Shown in pieces: positions 17,950-26,437 of a DNA stretch of 50,049 bases. The stretch comes from JBCDGZ01 sp038750655. GTDB taxonomy: Bacteria; Bacteroidota; Bacteroidia; Chitinophagales; Saprospiraceae. Numbering within the stretch: the first letter of the stretch is position 1; each line of letters starts with the position of its first letter. The position numbers and the translations under genes were made by a program. Where the stretch lies: contig JBCDGZ010000043.1 of the NCBI GenBank assembly GCA_038750655.1, positions 1-50,049 on the forward strand. Reading direction: 5' to 3'. The notes under the pieces are model-generated. The model saw only the letters and a list, made by a program, of their open reading frames with translations, was not told the DNA's origin and made no database searches.

Positions 17950-19728
17950 TTAGAATTGCAATATTCGGCGGACATCGTCCTCTGTTTCGATCGCTTTGTC
18001 CACCACGTTGAGAACAAAAGTGTAGTCATCTTTATCTTTGTTGATGCGCTTGAATTCTTCAGGACGGAAAACTGCCAGTTTGTTTTCCTTCGTCACCAAC
18101 CAAAGTATATTATCAGCAGTATTGCTGTAGACCACATTCGTACCCTTGCCTGTGTAGAGGCGGGATACCGTATTGAAATCTTTATTGACTAAGTATGCGG
18201 TATGATGTGCGTATTCATTAGACTCATCGTCGATGAATTCGCCTTTTACTCTAACCATAAAAGGAGGCAGGGGGCGGTCACAATTCCAGACACCTAAGTT
18301 GCTGACTCTAAAGCGATTCAGTACTTTTTGGCGGATAACAGCATCTGTAGCTGCTACATCTTGACCGTTTTCACGCAGGGCTTTGATTTGTTGATCAAAT
18401 TCCAATTCCGCGATCGCTCTTTCCTTCGCCAGGCGCTCTTCCAGCACCTGCTTCTGATCGGCCAGTTGCTCTTCGCGTTCCGCCAACTGCCGCTCGTATT
18501 CTTTGAAAGTAGCGTTAAATTTCGCCATTGCATTGTCATAATCCTCTCCCATCAAGACTGGATTGACGGTGACTTTCATTTCGTTATTGCCGTTGATGAG
18601 GGTCAATTCATAGTCTCGCTCGTTGAGCTGACGCAGTTTCATGTCATCCCAATCAATGCCGGCTGCTGCTTGTCGGTTGAAATCAGCATTGCTGGCTGCA
18701 ATCTGCCATATGGTATTTTCATATTGTCTGCGAAGATCAGTGAGCGCAGCTTGCGCTTGGTCAATGTTAGCTCTTTCTTCCTGTGTCACATCTTCACTGT
18801 AAACGATCTGATCTTCGGAAAAGCTAAAGTTAAAAACCGGAGCACTGGCATCCGCTCTTTGGGGGCGAACCGGAGCTACAGGCTTGGGAATGGTCGCCTC
18901 AATCGCCGCCAGTTCCTTAGCCTCAATGCGCTGAATACGAGCCAGTTCCCCATCCAATTTGCGCTGGATGCTCGCTTCGTTGTCAGTTGATTCAGCAAGG
19001 TCTTCTTCTTCAAGTAAAGAAATATCATCTACGCCATCGTACACCCAGTTGCGGCGTTCTGTATCTAAGCGATAGATATTGTAAGCTGGAACCCTGCCCC
19101 GATTAGCTGCCGGAACGACAATTTCGGAAACCAGTTCTACATCAATCTTCTTTCCAGGAGCCACATTAAGGCGCTGGCCATTTTGCTCGGCATAAATTTC
19201 AACCATCCCCGCAGATTCCAACTGGTACTTGATACCCGCAGAATCATACTCCATCGGAATACCAGAGAGGAAAAAATCAACAAAATCGTGAAATTCGCGG
19301 TAGCGGATGCTGACATCTCCCTGCACCGTCTGCCCTTTAGCGTCGATAAAAGCGGCAGGAGGGACAATCAAGCGTGATCCGTTTTCATATTCATAGACTC
19401 CTCCTTTCGTTGCACTAAGCTTTTCGCTAGCAAAAGTAGGTTGTACTGCAGGAATCGGTGGATTGATATAAGGAAGCGTTGCCAAATATTCAGTAGTTGT
19501 CATCTCCGGTCCACTTGGACTGATGACGGTAGTGTAGACCATAAAACCAATCAAACAAGCTGCAACAGCGCCGCCCGCATAATAGAGCCAGCGTACCTTG
19601 GAGGGGGCTTTTGGGGGCGGGTTATCGGCAAATTGGCCCAGTAAGGCATCAAAATCCATGTGCTTTTCGATCTGCTGACCGGAAGGTTCTTTAGGATTAA
19701 GATTTATATTGTAATTATTTAATTTCAT
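17950..19728 (-). CDS. Single-span membrane protein next to ECF sigma factor (possible anti-sigma-like)
   Basis: A 592-residue protein with a ~46-residue cytoplasmic N-terminus, one membrane helix at ~47-68 and a large periplasmic part. The region ~108-220 is a beta domain of a type common in Bacteroidota (GSRLIVPPAAFIDAKG, then FFLSGIPMEYDSAG and SAGMVEIYAEQNG). A charged coiled coil spans ~390-455 and a further globular region runs to the end. It starts 58 bases after the ECF sigma gene. Its topology and position resemble a sigma regulator, but the N-terminus has no recognisable zinc-binding or anti-sigma domain, so that role is inference. A strong terminator follows. Confidence 0.78.
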   Translation of the reverse strand: MKLNNYNINLNPKEPSGQQIEKHMDFDALLGQFADNPPPKAPSKVRWLYYAGGAVAACLIGFMVYTTVISPSGPEMTTTEYLATLPYINPPIPAVQPTFASEKLSATKGGVYEYENGSRLIVPPAAFIDAKGQTVQGDVSIRYREFHDFVDFFLSGIPMEYDSAGIKYQLESAGMVEIYAEQNGQRLNVAPGKKIDVELVSEIVVPAANRGRVPAYNIYRLDTERRNWVYDGVDDISLLEEEDLAESTDNEASIQRKLDGELARIQRIEAKELAAIEATIPKPVAPVRPQRADASAPVFNFSFSEDQIVYSEDVTQEERANIDQAQAALTDLRRQYENTIWQIAASNADFNRQAAAGIDWDDMKLRQLNERDYELTLINGNNEMKVTVNPVLMGEDYDNAMAKFNATFKEYERQLAEREEQLADQKQVLEERLAKERAIAELEFDQQIKALRENGQDVAATDAVIRQKVLNRFRVSNLGVWNCDRPLPPFMVRVKGEFIDDESNEYAHHTAYLVNKDFNTVSRLYTGKGTNVVYSNTADNILWLVTKENKLAVFRPEEFKRINKDKDDYTFVLNVVDKAIETEDDVRRILQF

Positions 19729-19785
19729 AATTCGCCATTTATTGGATCAGGGACTATTTTAGTTTTCAGTGGTGGGGGCGGCTGC

Positions 19786-20424
19786 CTATCGGGCTTGCCC
19801 TTGTTGGCTTTTTGCGATGATAATTTTTCTAAGTTTCTCCAGGATGCGATAAGTTTTCACCTTCGCATTGCTTTCCGTAATGTTAAGTATGTCTGCAATT
19901 TCCTTAAATGGGCGTTGTTCGAAGAAGCGCATTTCAATCAGCTGCACATCCGTCTCTTTCAGTTCATCTAGTGCGTGAATCAGTGCGTTGCGATAATTTT
20001 GATGGTCGGTTTCTTCCATCTTATCGATCAGGTCACCGAGCTGATGTTCTTCCAGGCTGATCACCCGGTTTTTCTGTACGTTGCGGTAATGCTGAGCGAC
20101 TTCATTACTCGCGATCCGGTAAAGCCAGGCGGAGAAAGGCACTCCTTTAAACTGATAGCGATTCAGCTGTTGGAGGGATTTCAAAAACACTTTTGAGCAA
20201 ATCTCGGCCGTTAGGCTTTCGTCGGTTGTCCGACGGAAAATGTATTTAAAAATAGGCTCGTAATAGCGATTGTATAGCGGTCTGAATTTAGCTGGATTGT
20301 TCTTGGCTTCCTGAATAATCGCCCATTCCTCCTGCATCAGCTCATTGGAAACACTCTTTTTGTAGGAATCCATTCGCACTGGATTTTTTACAAGGGTACG
20401 ACTAATTTGTAAATTGGAAAACAT
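19786..20424 (-). CDS. ECF-type RNA polymerase sigma factor
   Basis: A 212-residue sigma-70 family protein. Region 2 is seen at ~45-110 (LYNRYYEPIFKYIFRR, then PFSAWLYRIASNEVAQHYRN) and region 4 at ~150-205 (ELKETDVQLIEMRFFEQ, PFKEIADILNITESNAKVK). It lacks regions 1 and 3, as ECF factors do. It should direct RNA polymerase to a small regulon, perhaps under control of the membrane protein encoded next. An internal ATG at 20373 (residue 18, MDSYKKS) is a credible alternative start, since the first 17 residues are not family-like. The upstream region carries two inverted repeats, including a strong 51-base hairpin. Confidence 0.93.
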   Translation of the reverse strand: MFSNLQISRTLVKNPVRMDSYKKSVSNELMQEEWAIIQEAKNNPAKFRPLYNRYYEPIFKYIFRRTTDESLTAEICSKVFLKSLQQLNRYQFKGVPFSAWLYRIASNEVAQHYRNVQKNRVISLEEHQLGDLIDKMEETDHQNYRNALIHALDELKETDVQLIEMRFFEQRPFKEIADILNITESNAKVKTYRILEKLRKIIIAKSQQGQAR

Positions 20425-20430
20425 TTATAT

Positions 20431-20451
20431 CTCAATTTTTTATGAATTGAG
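20431..20451 (-). other. Inverted repeat just upstream of sigma factor gene
   Basis: CTCAATT (20431-20437) and AATTGAG (20445-20451) form a perfect 7-bp stem with a 7-base loop, ending six bases before the start codon on the minus strand. It could be a leader hairpin or an operator. Confidence 0.4.
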
Positions 20452-20513
20452 TTGAAACGCCAGAATAACAATCCATTTCAATCTAAAATCTGGCTGTTGC
20501 TGACCTGAAAATA

Positions 20514-20564
20514 AGCCTACATCCACAGCCGAACGATTAAGTTCAGGCTGTGGAGGTATAGGCT
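20514..20564 (-). other. Strong structured hairpin in the sigma factor leader region
   Basis: The left arm (20514-20530) and right arm (20546-20564) pair through GGCTGTGGA/TCCACAGCC and TAGGCT/AGCCTA, with a small internal asymmetry. The apical part pairs again (GAAC/GTTC around GATTAA), and an outer GCTGA (20499-20503)/TCAGC (20566-20570) extends the base. No T run on either strand makes a simple terminator unlikely. Confidence 0.5.
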
Positions 20565-20680
20565 ATCAGCTAATCGCCATAAAGACCGTTTCACCATCAT
20601 AATGCGAGGGAACATAAAAAGATACAGGTGGAGGGAAAATATTTTTAAATTTTTTAATTTAATATTTGTTTTTAATGGAA

Positions 20681-20788
20681 AACGCCTTTGGCGTTGGGTT
20701 GACGGTGGACACCTGCGGTGTTTTGGTTGACGATAGACGGCCGGCCGGGCAGACGGCTAGACGTAGTGGGTTGTAGTAGGACGCGGGA
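20681..20788 (+). repeat. Dispersed hairpin-heptamer elements, copies 2 and 3, plus shared tail
   Basis: Copy 2 is a hairpin AACGCC-TTT-GGCGTT (20681-20695) followed by GGTTGACGGTGGAC. Copy 3 is a hairpin ACACC-TGC-GGTGT (20709-20721) followed by TTTGGTTGACGATAGACGG. A tail beginning GTAGTGG at 20763 matches 40756 onward at 21 of the first 24 bases. It lies between the divergently transcribed sigma factor and DUF1643 genes. Confidence 0.65.
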
Positions 20789-20815
20789 ATAGGCTTATCT
20801 ATAAGTTATCGTATC

Positions 20816-21328
20816 TTGCCTTTATTGGTAACAAAAGAATTGACTTTGGAAAAACGTGCATCGCTCTCCTCTTGCCGTCGCTATCGTTATGCCCTCTTTC
20901 GCCATTGGGAAGACCGTCTCCCTGGGGTACTATTCGTAGGACTCAACCCCTCTTCGGCTGATGAGGAGCAGGACGACCCGACGCTGCGGCGTTGCATTCG
21001 CTACGCTCAGGCTTGGGGCTACGGGCACCTTTGTATGGTCAATCTCTACGCCTTTCGCCATCCCTCGCCCAAGGGGCTATTTAAGGCTGCTGATCCTATT
21101 GGGCCAGAGAATGAACAGCATTTACGTCGCTACCTGTCGCAGTACCTCGATTGTGTACTGATCTGGGGAAACCACGGAGCAAAAAACGACAGATATTTGG
21201 AGGTCTTGAAACTTATTGAAAAGCCGCTCTGTTTGAAAATCAATAAAAACGGACAACCGGCTCACCCGCTCTATCTCAAGGGCGGGCTTCGCCCTCAACC
21301 TTACAATTATGAACCTCCTCATCAATGA
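20816..21328 (+). CDS. DUF1643 domain protein
   Basis: A 170-residue protein covering the whole of DUF1643: CRRYRYALFRHW near the start, LFVGLNPSSADEEQDDPTLRRC at ~38-60, YGHLCMVNLYAFRHPSPKGL, and CVLIWGNHGA with LCLKINKNGQPAHPLYL towards the end. The molecular function of the family is unknown. The only ATG in the first 90 codons falls inside the conserved core (CMVNLY), so translation must begin at a non-ATG codon; TTG at 20816 is the best choice seen. The last 20 bases overlap the next gene, an acetyltransferase, which suggests translational coupling. Confidence 0.87.
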   Translation: MPLLVTKELTLEKRASLSSCRRYRYALFRHWEDRLPGVLFVGLNPSSADEEQDDPTLRRCIRYAQAWGYGHLCMVNLYAFRHPSPKGLFKAADPIGPENEQHLRRYLSQYLDCVLIWGNHGAKNDRYLEVLKLIEKPLCLKINKNGQPAHPLYLKGGLRPQPYNYEPPHQ

Positions 21329-21857
21329 CGCCATCACCCTAACACCTTTCTCGACAGCTGATGTGCCTAATATGGTTAAATACCTCAATGATGAAGAGGT
21401 GTATAATAATACCCTTAAAATTCCTAAGAACTACGGCGAAAGAGACGCCCACGCCTTTTTGAAGATGGTGGAGGAGCGTCAGCAGCGGGCTGGGCAGCAA
21501 ACCGAGTGGAGTATCCGCCATCGGGAGGAGGGGCTGATTGGAGGGATTGGGCGGATGATCTTGTACGGGGTGGAGGCGCATAAGGATGAGATTGGCTATT
21601 GGCTGGCGAAGCCTTTTCGACGGCAAGGGATCATGAGTGCGGTGGTGCAGCGGTTTTCTGATTTTTGTATACAAGAGCGGAAGCTGGCCCGGGTGGAGGC
21701 CAGGGCCTTTAGCCACAATGTTGGTTCGCGCAAGGTGCTGGAGCGGGCGGGCTTTCGTCAGGAAGGATATATGAATAAGTGCGAATACAAAAACGGCGTT
21801 TTCATCGATTGCTACCTGTACGCTAGAATCGCCGGACTGCCCACAAAGGGGAATTAA
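21309..21857 (+). CDS. GNAT-family N-acetyltransferase (RimJ/RimL-like)
   Basis: A 182-residue acetyltransferase using acetyl-CoA. Visible parts are the N-terminal strand-helix with DVPNMVKYLND, the central IGYWLAKPFRRQGIMSAVV carrying the R/Q-x-x-G-x-M acetyl-CoA loop, and the C-terminal SRKVLERAGFRQEGY and DCYLYAR segments typical of RimJ/RimL and spermidine-type relatives. The acceptor substrate cannot be told. It overlaps the DUF1643 gene by 20 bases and is probably cotranslated. The broken acetyltransferase at 14559 is a distant relative, not a recent copy. Confidence 0.92.
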   Translation: MNLLINDAITLTPFSTADVPNMVKYLNDEEVYNNTLKIPKNYGERDAHAFLKMVEERQQRAGQQTEWSIRHREEGLIGGIGRMILYGVEAHKDEIGYWLAKPFRRQGIMSAVVQRFSDFCIQERKLARVEARAFSHNVGSRKVLERAGFRQEGYMNKCEYKNGVFIDCYLYARIAGLPTKGN

Positions 21858-22026
21858 AACCTCGTTAAAATATTGTGTATCTGCTGCGAAAAACTTATCT
21901 TAGTAATTCAGTTTAAATAACTGCCTACCTCATCTCGCTTTACATACTTACTGGGAAACTACCAAGACCAACTCTAACTCGGCTCATAAGTGCTTCGGCA
22001 TTTTAACAACAAAAACAGATAACACA

Positions 22027-24933
22027 ATGCCCAGATGTGTGCTCTACATACTACTTTTATGTTGCCTAACGGCCTGCAACCGCCTGCCTGAAGTGGAGGG
22101 CAAATTGCACGCTCCTTATCAGCGCCACACGACCCAATGGGCCGATTCGATGCTGCTAGAGATGACAACGGACGAGAAAATTGGTCAGCTCCTCTTTTTG
22201 CAAACCGACCTGCGAGATACTACCCTTGAAGATTCTCTCTTTTATTGGACAAAAAATTACTATCTGGGCGGAGTCCTGCTAAAGCAACTTCCTGTAGGGC
22301 AATATGTCGATATTATGGACAGCCTACAGCGCAGTGCTGCCATTCCTCTGTTCAATGCTACTGATCAACAATTGGCGCTGAACAACCAATTCAGCGATGC
22401 TGTTCAGCTGCCCTTACCAGCCACCACCAGTGCCATTTTTTCCGATAGTATTCAAACCCAGCTCAACCAACTTTATCTGCGTCAATGTCAGGCTTTAGGG
22501 ATCAATTTCTCCTTCAGCCCTACCGTCAATTTTGCCCAACTACCTGGCGGGGCCTACGATATGAATACCTTTGAGAGCGATGAAGAATACATCATTCACC
22601 GTTCTTCCAAACGCCTACACCTGCTACAAGATCAAAAAATTATCGCCGTAGCCAGTAGCTTCCGGGATTTAGAATACCGACAGCCACAGGACAGCAGCAC
22701 CTATGTCGACAGTATTTTGCATCGTTATTATAATCTGGTGCACAATGGCCTATCCGGGATGTTAGTTGATGAAAAAATTTATGCCATCGATACCTTCGAT
22801 CAGCTGCCCCCTGAATTTGTATCGAACTACCTCGAACGGGAGCTGGAATTTGAAGGTCTACTAGTAGCGCAAGTGGATTCGCCGGCTACTGTAGATCGGT
22901 TGATTTATGCGGGGACGGATGTTTTTGTTGTAAAAAATAATCCTCGGAAGGTGGCGGAGCACCTGCGACGGTATGTCGAGGAAGGCCTGATTAGCAAAAC
23001 GCAGCTGAATACCAGAGTGCGCAAAGTCTTGCTGGCCAAGTCCTGGATGGGGCTCGACAGCCTACGGCCCCAAGTCAATATCGCCGAGGCCGACCACCTC
23101 CTGCTCAACAAAGGGCTAGAGGAGCTGAGCCGCCAGCTCTATCAATCGGCGCTGACGCTGGTACAAAACCCCGATTCCCTGCTGCCACTGCGCCATATTC
23201 ATCGCCAGCACCTCAAAGTCGCTACAGTCGGTTCGAATGCACAACGCAGCTTTCGCCGCTTCTTTGATAAATATGCCAGTGCTAAATATTACCGCTACGA
23301 GGAAGATGGAAAGGGACAATTGAAGCCTTTGAGCACCAAGCGTTTCAAGCGGGCAACTACCATCGTTACGCTGGATGGTATACAACTGGACTCAGTTCGT
23401 CATCGGGACTGGATTGCCTCTGTTAACGATTTGAGCCAGCGAGCGCCGGTCATCCTGGTCAACTTTGGTAATGCTTTTAATTTGCAACATTTCGATACTA
23501 CTTTGACGATGGTGCAGGCCTTTGAGTCCAATACCCTCAATGAGTCGCTGGCTGTTCAGCTGCTTTTTGGTGCCGTTCAGGCGGAGGGCCGCCTGCCGCT
23601 GGCCTTGAACGAACAGCTACCCTACGGGCAAGCCGCCCCACCGACCCCATTGATCCGACTGGCCTACACCGTCCCCGAAGAAGTCGGCATCGCCTCCTAC
23701 AAGCTGGTGGGCATCGACGCTGTATTCAAAAATGCCATTCAGTCGGGAGCGACCCCGGGCGGGCAGGTGCTAATCGCCAAATCCGGCAAGGTGATCTACC
23801 ACAAAGCCTTCGGCCACCACAGCAACAACAAAAAGCAACCCGTCCAGCTTACCGACCTCTACGACCTGGCCTCCATTACCAAAGTAGCGGCGACAACCGT
23901 TGCGGCGATGAAGCTGTACGGCGATAAGCAATTCAAAATGAGCGATCGCTTCAGCAAGCATCTGGACGTCGACAAAAAATCAGACATTGGCAAGGTCACC
24001 TTCAAACAACTATTTACCCACCAATCGGGCCTACAACCCAATATGCCGATTGCGCCGTTCATCACGCTCAAGGATACCGTAGATATGGATTGTAATCCCT
24101 ATTTCTGCAAAGTTCAGGGCGGTGATTTTCAGGTGCAAATCGCTGATTCGGTCTACATGGATACCCGCTGGGTCGATACCATCTGGCAGAACGTGCTAGA
24201 CCTCTCTACGCGCCGTCGCAAGAGCTTCCGCTATTCGGATGTCAACTTCAACCTCATTCAATATTTTATTGAACGGGCTACCAAGCAAAAGATTGATGAA
24301 TATGTGCAAGAGCAGTTTTATGAGCCTCTAAATCTGCGCTACACCACCTATAATCCATTGGAACAATTTGATCCAGAAAAAATTTGCCCTACTGCTGATG
24401 ATCAACGCTGGCGCAAGCAACTGCTGGATGGCTATGTACACGATGAGTCGGCGGCCTTATTTGGTGGGGTAGGCGGCAATGCTGGGCTATTCTCCAATTC
24501 CGGTGATCTGGCCGTGATTTTTCAGATGCTGCTCAACGGTGGGCAATATGGTGGGGAGGAACTGCTCGATCCAGAAACGATTCAATTTTTCACGAAAAAA
24601 GGACACGGCAATCATCGCGGTCTTGGTTTTGATAAGCCCGCGAAGCGTCGGCGCGCCGTCCCCTCCTATGCTGCCAAGGCTTCACCCGCTTCTTATGGCC
24701 ACACTGGCTTCACCGGTCCCTGCGTATGGGTCGACCCTGAGCACGAGTTGATTTACATCTTCATCGCCAACCGCGTTCATCCCGACCCCTTCAATCGCAA
24801 GCTGTTCCGCAAAAAAATTCGCAGTCGCATCCACAACATCGTCTACGAGGCATTCGACAGCCACCAGCCCTTCGTCATCGATCGCTCTGCGCCTCCGGTC
24901 GCCGGAGTCGAAGAGTTGCAAGCCGGGCTGTAG
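22027..24933 (+). CDS. Lipoprotein: degenerate GH3 domain fused to a class C beta-lactamase-like serine hydrolase
   Basis: A 968-residue envelope protein with lipobox LTAC (C17). Residues ~35-340 follow the glycoside hydrolase family 3 (NagZ-type) fold, with MTTDEKIGQLLFLQ, IPLFNATDQQLA, GINFSFSPTVNF and a C-terminal AGTDVF. A GH3 C-terminal-like region spans ~365-545. A serine hydrolase domain (~560-930) carries S-x-x-K (SITK, S616/K619), YSD at 736 and HTG in place of KTG. The GH3 part lacks the KHFPGHGDT motif (AVASSFRDL at 207-215 instead) and the nucleophile Asp motif (LVAQVDS at 279-285 instead of VTDAL), so glycosidase activity is unlikely. The hydrolase part looks intact and may act on peptidoglycan peptides or esters. 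Confidence 0.88.
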   Translation: MPRCVLYILLLCCLTACNRLPEVEGKLHAPYQRHTTQWADSMLLEMTTDEKIGQLLFLQTDLRDTTLEDSLFYWTKNYYLGGVLLKQLPVGQYVDIMDSLQRSAAIPLFNATDQQLALNNQFSDAVQLPLPATTSAIFSDSIQTQLNQLYLRQCQALGINFSFSPTVNFAQLPGGAYDMNTFESDEEYIIHRSSKRLHLLQDQKIIAVASSFRDLEYRQPQDSSTYVDSILHRYYNLVHNGLSGMLVDEKIYAIDTFDQLPPEFVSNYLERELEFEGLLVAQVDSPATVDRLIYAGTDVFVVKNNPRKVAEHLRRYVEEGLISKTQLNTRVRKVLLAKSWMGLDSLRPQVNIAEADHLLLNKGLEELSRQLYQSALTLVQNPDSLLPLRHIHRQHLKVATVGSNAQRSFRRFFDKYASAKYYRYEEDGKGQLKPLSTKRFKRATTIVTLDGIQLDSVRHRDWIASVNDLSQRAPVILVNFGNAFNLQHFDTTLTMVQAFESNTLNESLAVQLLFGAVQAEGRLPLALNEQLPYGQAAPPTPLIRLAYTVPEEVGIASYKLVGIDAVFKNAIQSGATPGGQVLIAKSGKVIYHKAFGHHSNNKKQPVQLTDLYDLASITKVAATTVAAMKLYGDKQFKMSDRFSKHLDVDKKSDIGKVTFKQLFTHQSGLQPNMPIAPFITLKDTVDMDCNPYFCKVQGGDFQVQIADSVYMDTRWVDTIWQNVLDLSTRRRKSFRYSDVNFNLIQYFIERATKQKIDEYVQEQFYEPLNLRYTTYNPLEQFDPEKICPTADDQRWRKQLLDGYVHDESAALFGGVGGNAGLFSNSGDLAVIFQMLLNGGQYGGEELLDPETIQFFTKKGHGNHRGLGFDKPAKRRRAVPSYAAKASPASYGHTGFTGPCVWVDPEHELIYIFIANRVHPDPFNRKLFRKKIRSRIHNIVYEAFDSHQPFVIDRSAPPVAGVEELQAGL

Positions 24934-24936
24934 CGT

Positions 24937-25893
24937 TTATTTCACTTCCGCCGGAATCAGATTAGGGTAATCCGTAATAATGCCGTCTACCCCCTCGGCC
25001 ACCAATCGCTTCATCACCTCCGGATCGTTCACCGTCCAGGGAATCAACTGCATCCCTTTATCGTGGATTTGCTGGATCAGCTCCTTATTGAGCAACATGT
25101 AATAAGGACTGTAAATCTCAGGAATGAAGCCCAGCTTCTCCAGGTTTTTATCCAGACTATCCAGGTTTTCGATAAGGTAGGCGATGGGCATCTCCTTATC
25201 CTGCTTTCTGATTTCTTGGAGGATATTGATGTCGAAAGATTGCAGATTCACCCGATCGTTAATGTCCAAAAGCTTAATTTCTTCCAGTACCAATTGCACA
25301 AACCGCTGCGGAGCCGGGCAAAGGCTGTCGTACCACTCCTCTTGACTTTTTAGCTCAATATTATAATGGGGGCGGGTCTGGCTATTCTTCTCGCAGTGCA
25401 GCTCCACATTGCTGACCATATCCATCAGCGAGGGCTTGTAGGTCGCCATTTTCTGCTGCTCCTCAAAGCGCTCATTACCCCGACTACCGCAGTCGTACTG
25501 CTTGATCGTCTCATAATCCATCTTGTAGATCAACAATTCCATCTGCTCGGCTTCCTCCACATTTCGCCCATCCGGAGGTTGGCAGATATGCGAACTCATC
25601 CAGGGCTCGTGCGAGACGATGGTTCGCCCATCTTGGGAAACGGCCAGGTCCAGCTCTAGCGTCGTTACATATTCCAGGGCTTTAATGAAGGCGGGGATGG
25701 TATTTTCGGGCAGGATGCCTCTGGCCCCGCGGTGGCCCTGCCAGTCAATAGGCTTTTTAATCGTCTGCGCCTTAGCGTCGTTAGCGTCGTTGTTGGTATG
25801 GGTCTCCATAGAATTGCAAGCAGTGAATAGGAATAATGGGGTCAAAAGTAAATACAAAGCTAGAAAACGGAGGTGCAAAGGAGATATTTTCAT
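24937..25893 (-). CDS. Glycerophosphodiester phosphodiesterase lipoprotein
   Basis: A 318-residue GDPD that hydrolyses glycerophosphodiesters to glycerol 3-phosphate and an alcohol, probably in the periplasm (lipobox FTAC). Family residues are present: QGHRGARG and PENT (His/Arg and Glu), LELDLAVSQDG (metal ligands) and IVSHEPWM (second catalytic His). A substrate loop follows, and the C-terminal GVDGIITDYPN is typical. A GTG at 25896 directly precedes the chosen ATG at 25893. A TAGTTTTG box ends at that GTG, so the mRNA would have little or no leader. It is convergent with the GH3/hydrolase gene, with three bases between stops. Confidence 0.93.
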   Translation of the reverse strand: MKISPLHLRFLALYLLLTPLFLFTACNSMETHTNNDANDAKAQTIKKPIDWQGHRGARGILPENTIPAFIKALEYVTTLELDLAVSQDGRTIVSHEPWMSSHICQPPDGRNVEEAEQMELLIYKMDYETIKQYDCGSRGNERFEEQQKMATYKPSLMDMVSNVELHCEKNSQTRPHYNIELKSQEEWYDSLCPAPQRFVQLVLEEIKLLDINDRVNLQSFDINILQEIRKQDKEMPIAYLIENLDSLDKNLEKLGFIPEIYSPYYMLLNKELIQQIHDKGMQLIPWTVNDPEVMKRLVAEGVDGIITDYPNLIPAEVK

Positions 25894-25895
25894 CA

Positions 25896-25903
25896 CAAAA
25901 CTA
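25896..25903 (-). promoter_or_regulatory. TAnnTTTG-type box at the GDPD start
   Basis: TAGTTTTG on the minus strand matches the -7 consensus and ends two bases before the ATG at 25893. If it is the promoter, the transcript is leaderless or begins within the start codon; it may equally be chance. Confidence 0.3.
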
Positions 25904-26425
25904 AATTGGTATGCGAAAAAGAGGGTTTAGATTCAATTCCTGTGGCGAAGATAGGGAAGGGGAGGGGAAGCTGGGGCAAGGGAGATATTAAATTTGGGAT
26001 AAATATTTGAGGGGTAGAAAGGTCTATAAAAGGGAGTCAGTAAAAGGTGTCGAAATGGGGCCAATTGAGAGCTGGGCAGGATTTGGGGCTTTGTGGGAGG
26101 GTCCCAACCCACAGCCGCCACCGCCGGCATTCCCCTTCCTCTGGCCGAGCATACCTACAGCTCCGCCATTTCCTACCGCATTCGGAATGCCGCAAAGTCG
26201 CCAAAATCACCTCTCGTTTGGATCCTTTATTGAAAGGTGATCGAAACATAGACGGAGAAATGCGCTAAATTCCATAATAATCTGATTTTATCATATCTTA
26301 TTTAATTTTAATGAGCTTGGTAAAGTGTTGGTTAAGAGGAGTTTAAGGGAGAAATATTTTTTTACTTATTTTAGGGAAAATGCTACGGTCATTGATTATT
26401 GCAATATCTTGAGCGCCCAAACCAC

Positions 26426-26433
26426 AATCTTTG
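26426..26433 (+). promoter_or_regulatory. -7-like box of ldhA, probably leaderless
   Basis: AATCTTTG differs from TAnnTTTG at the first base. The ATG follows after four bases (CACT), the same spacing as at rpe. Confidence 0.3.
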
Positions 26434-26437
26434 CACT

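Larger units (their letters stand above)
25894..26437. other. 540-bp intergenic region with G-quadruplex motif and inverted repeats
   Basis: No credible gene is seen. On the plus strand five G runs (25954-25982; spacers 2, 1, 5 and 3 bases) make a canonical quadruplex motif. TGTGGG (26092-26097)/CCCACA (26108-26113) and GGCATTCC (26126-26133)/GGAATGCC (26184-26191) are inverted repeats; the latter also encloses a short GCATT-CGG-AATGC hairpin. The region separates two divergent genes and should hold both promoters. Confidence 0.5.

Noticed and set aside
25933..26268. Short Pro-rich frames in the 540-bp gap
   Set aside because: Overlapping frames on both strands, low complexity, no start context; better explained as structured non-coding DNA.
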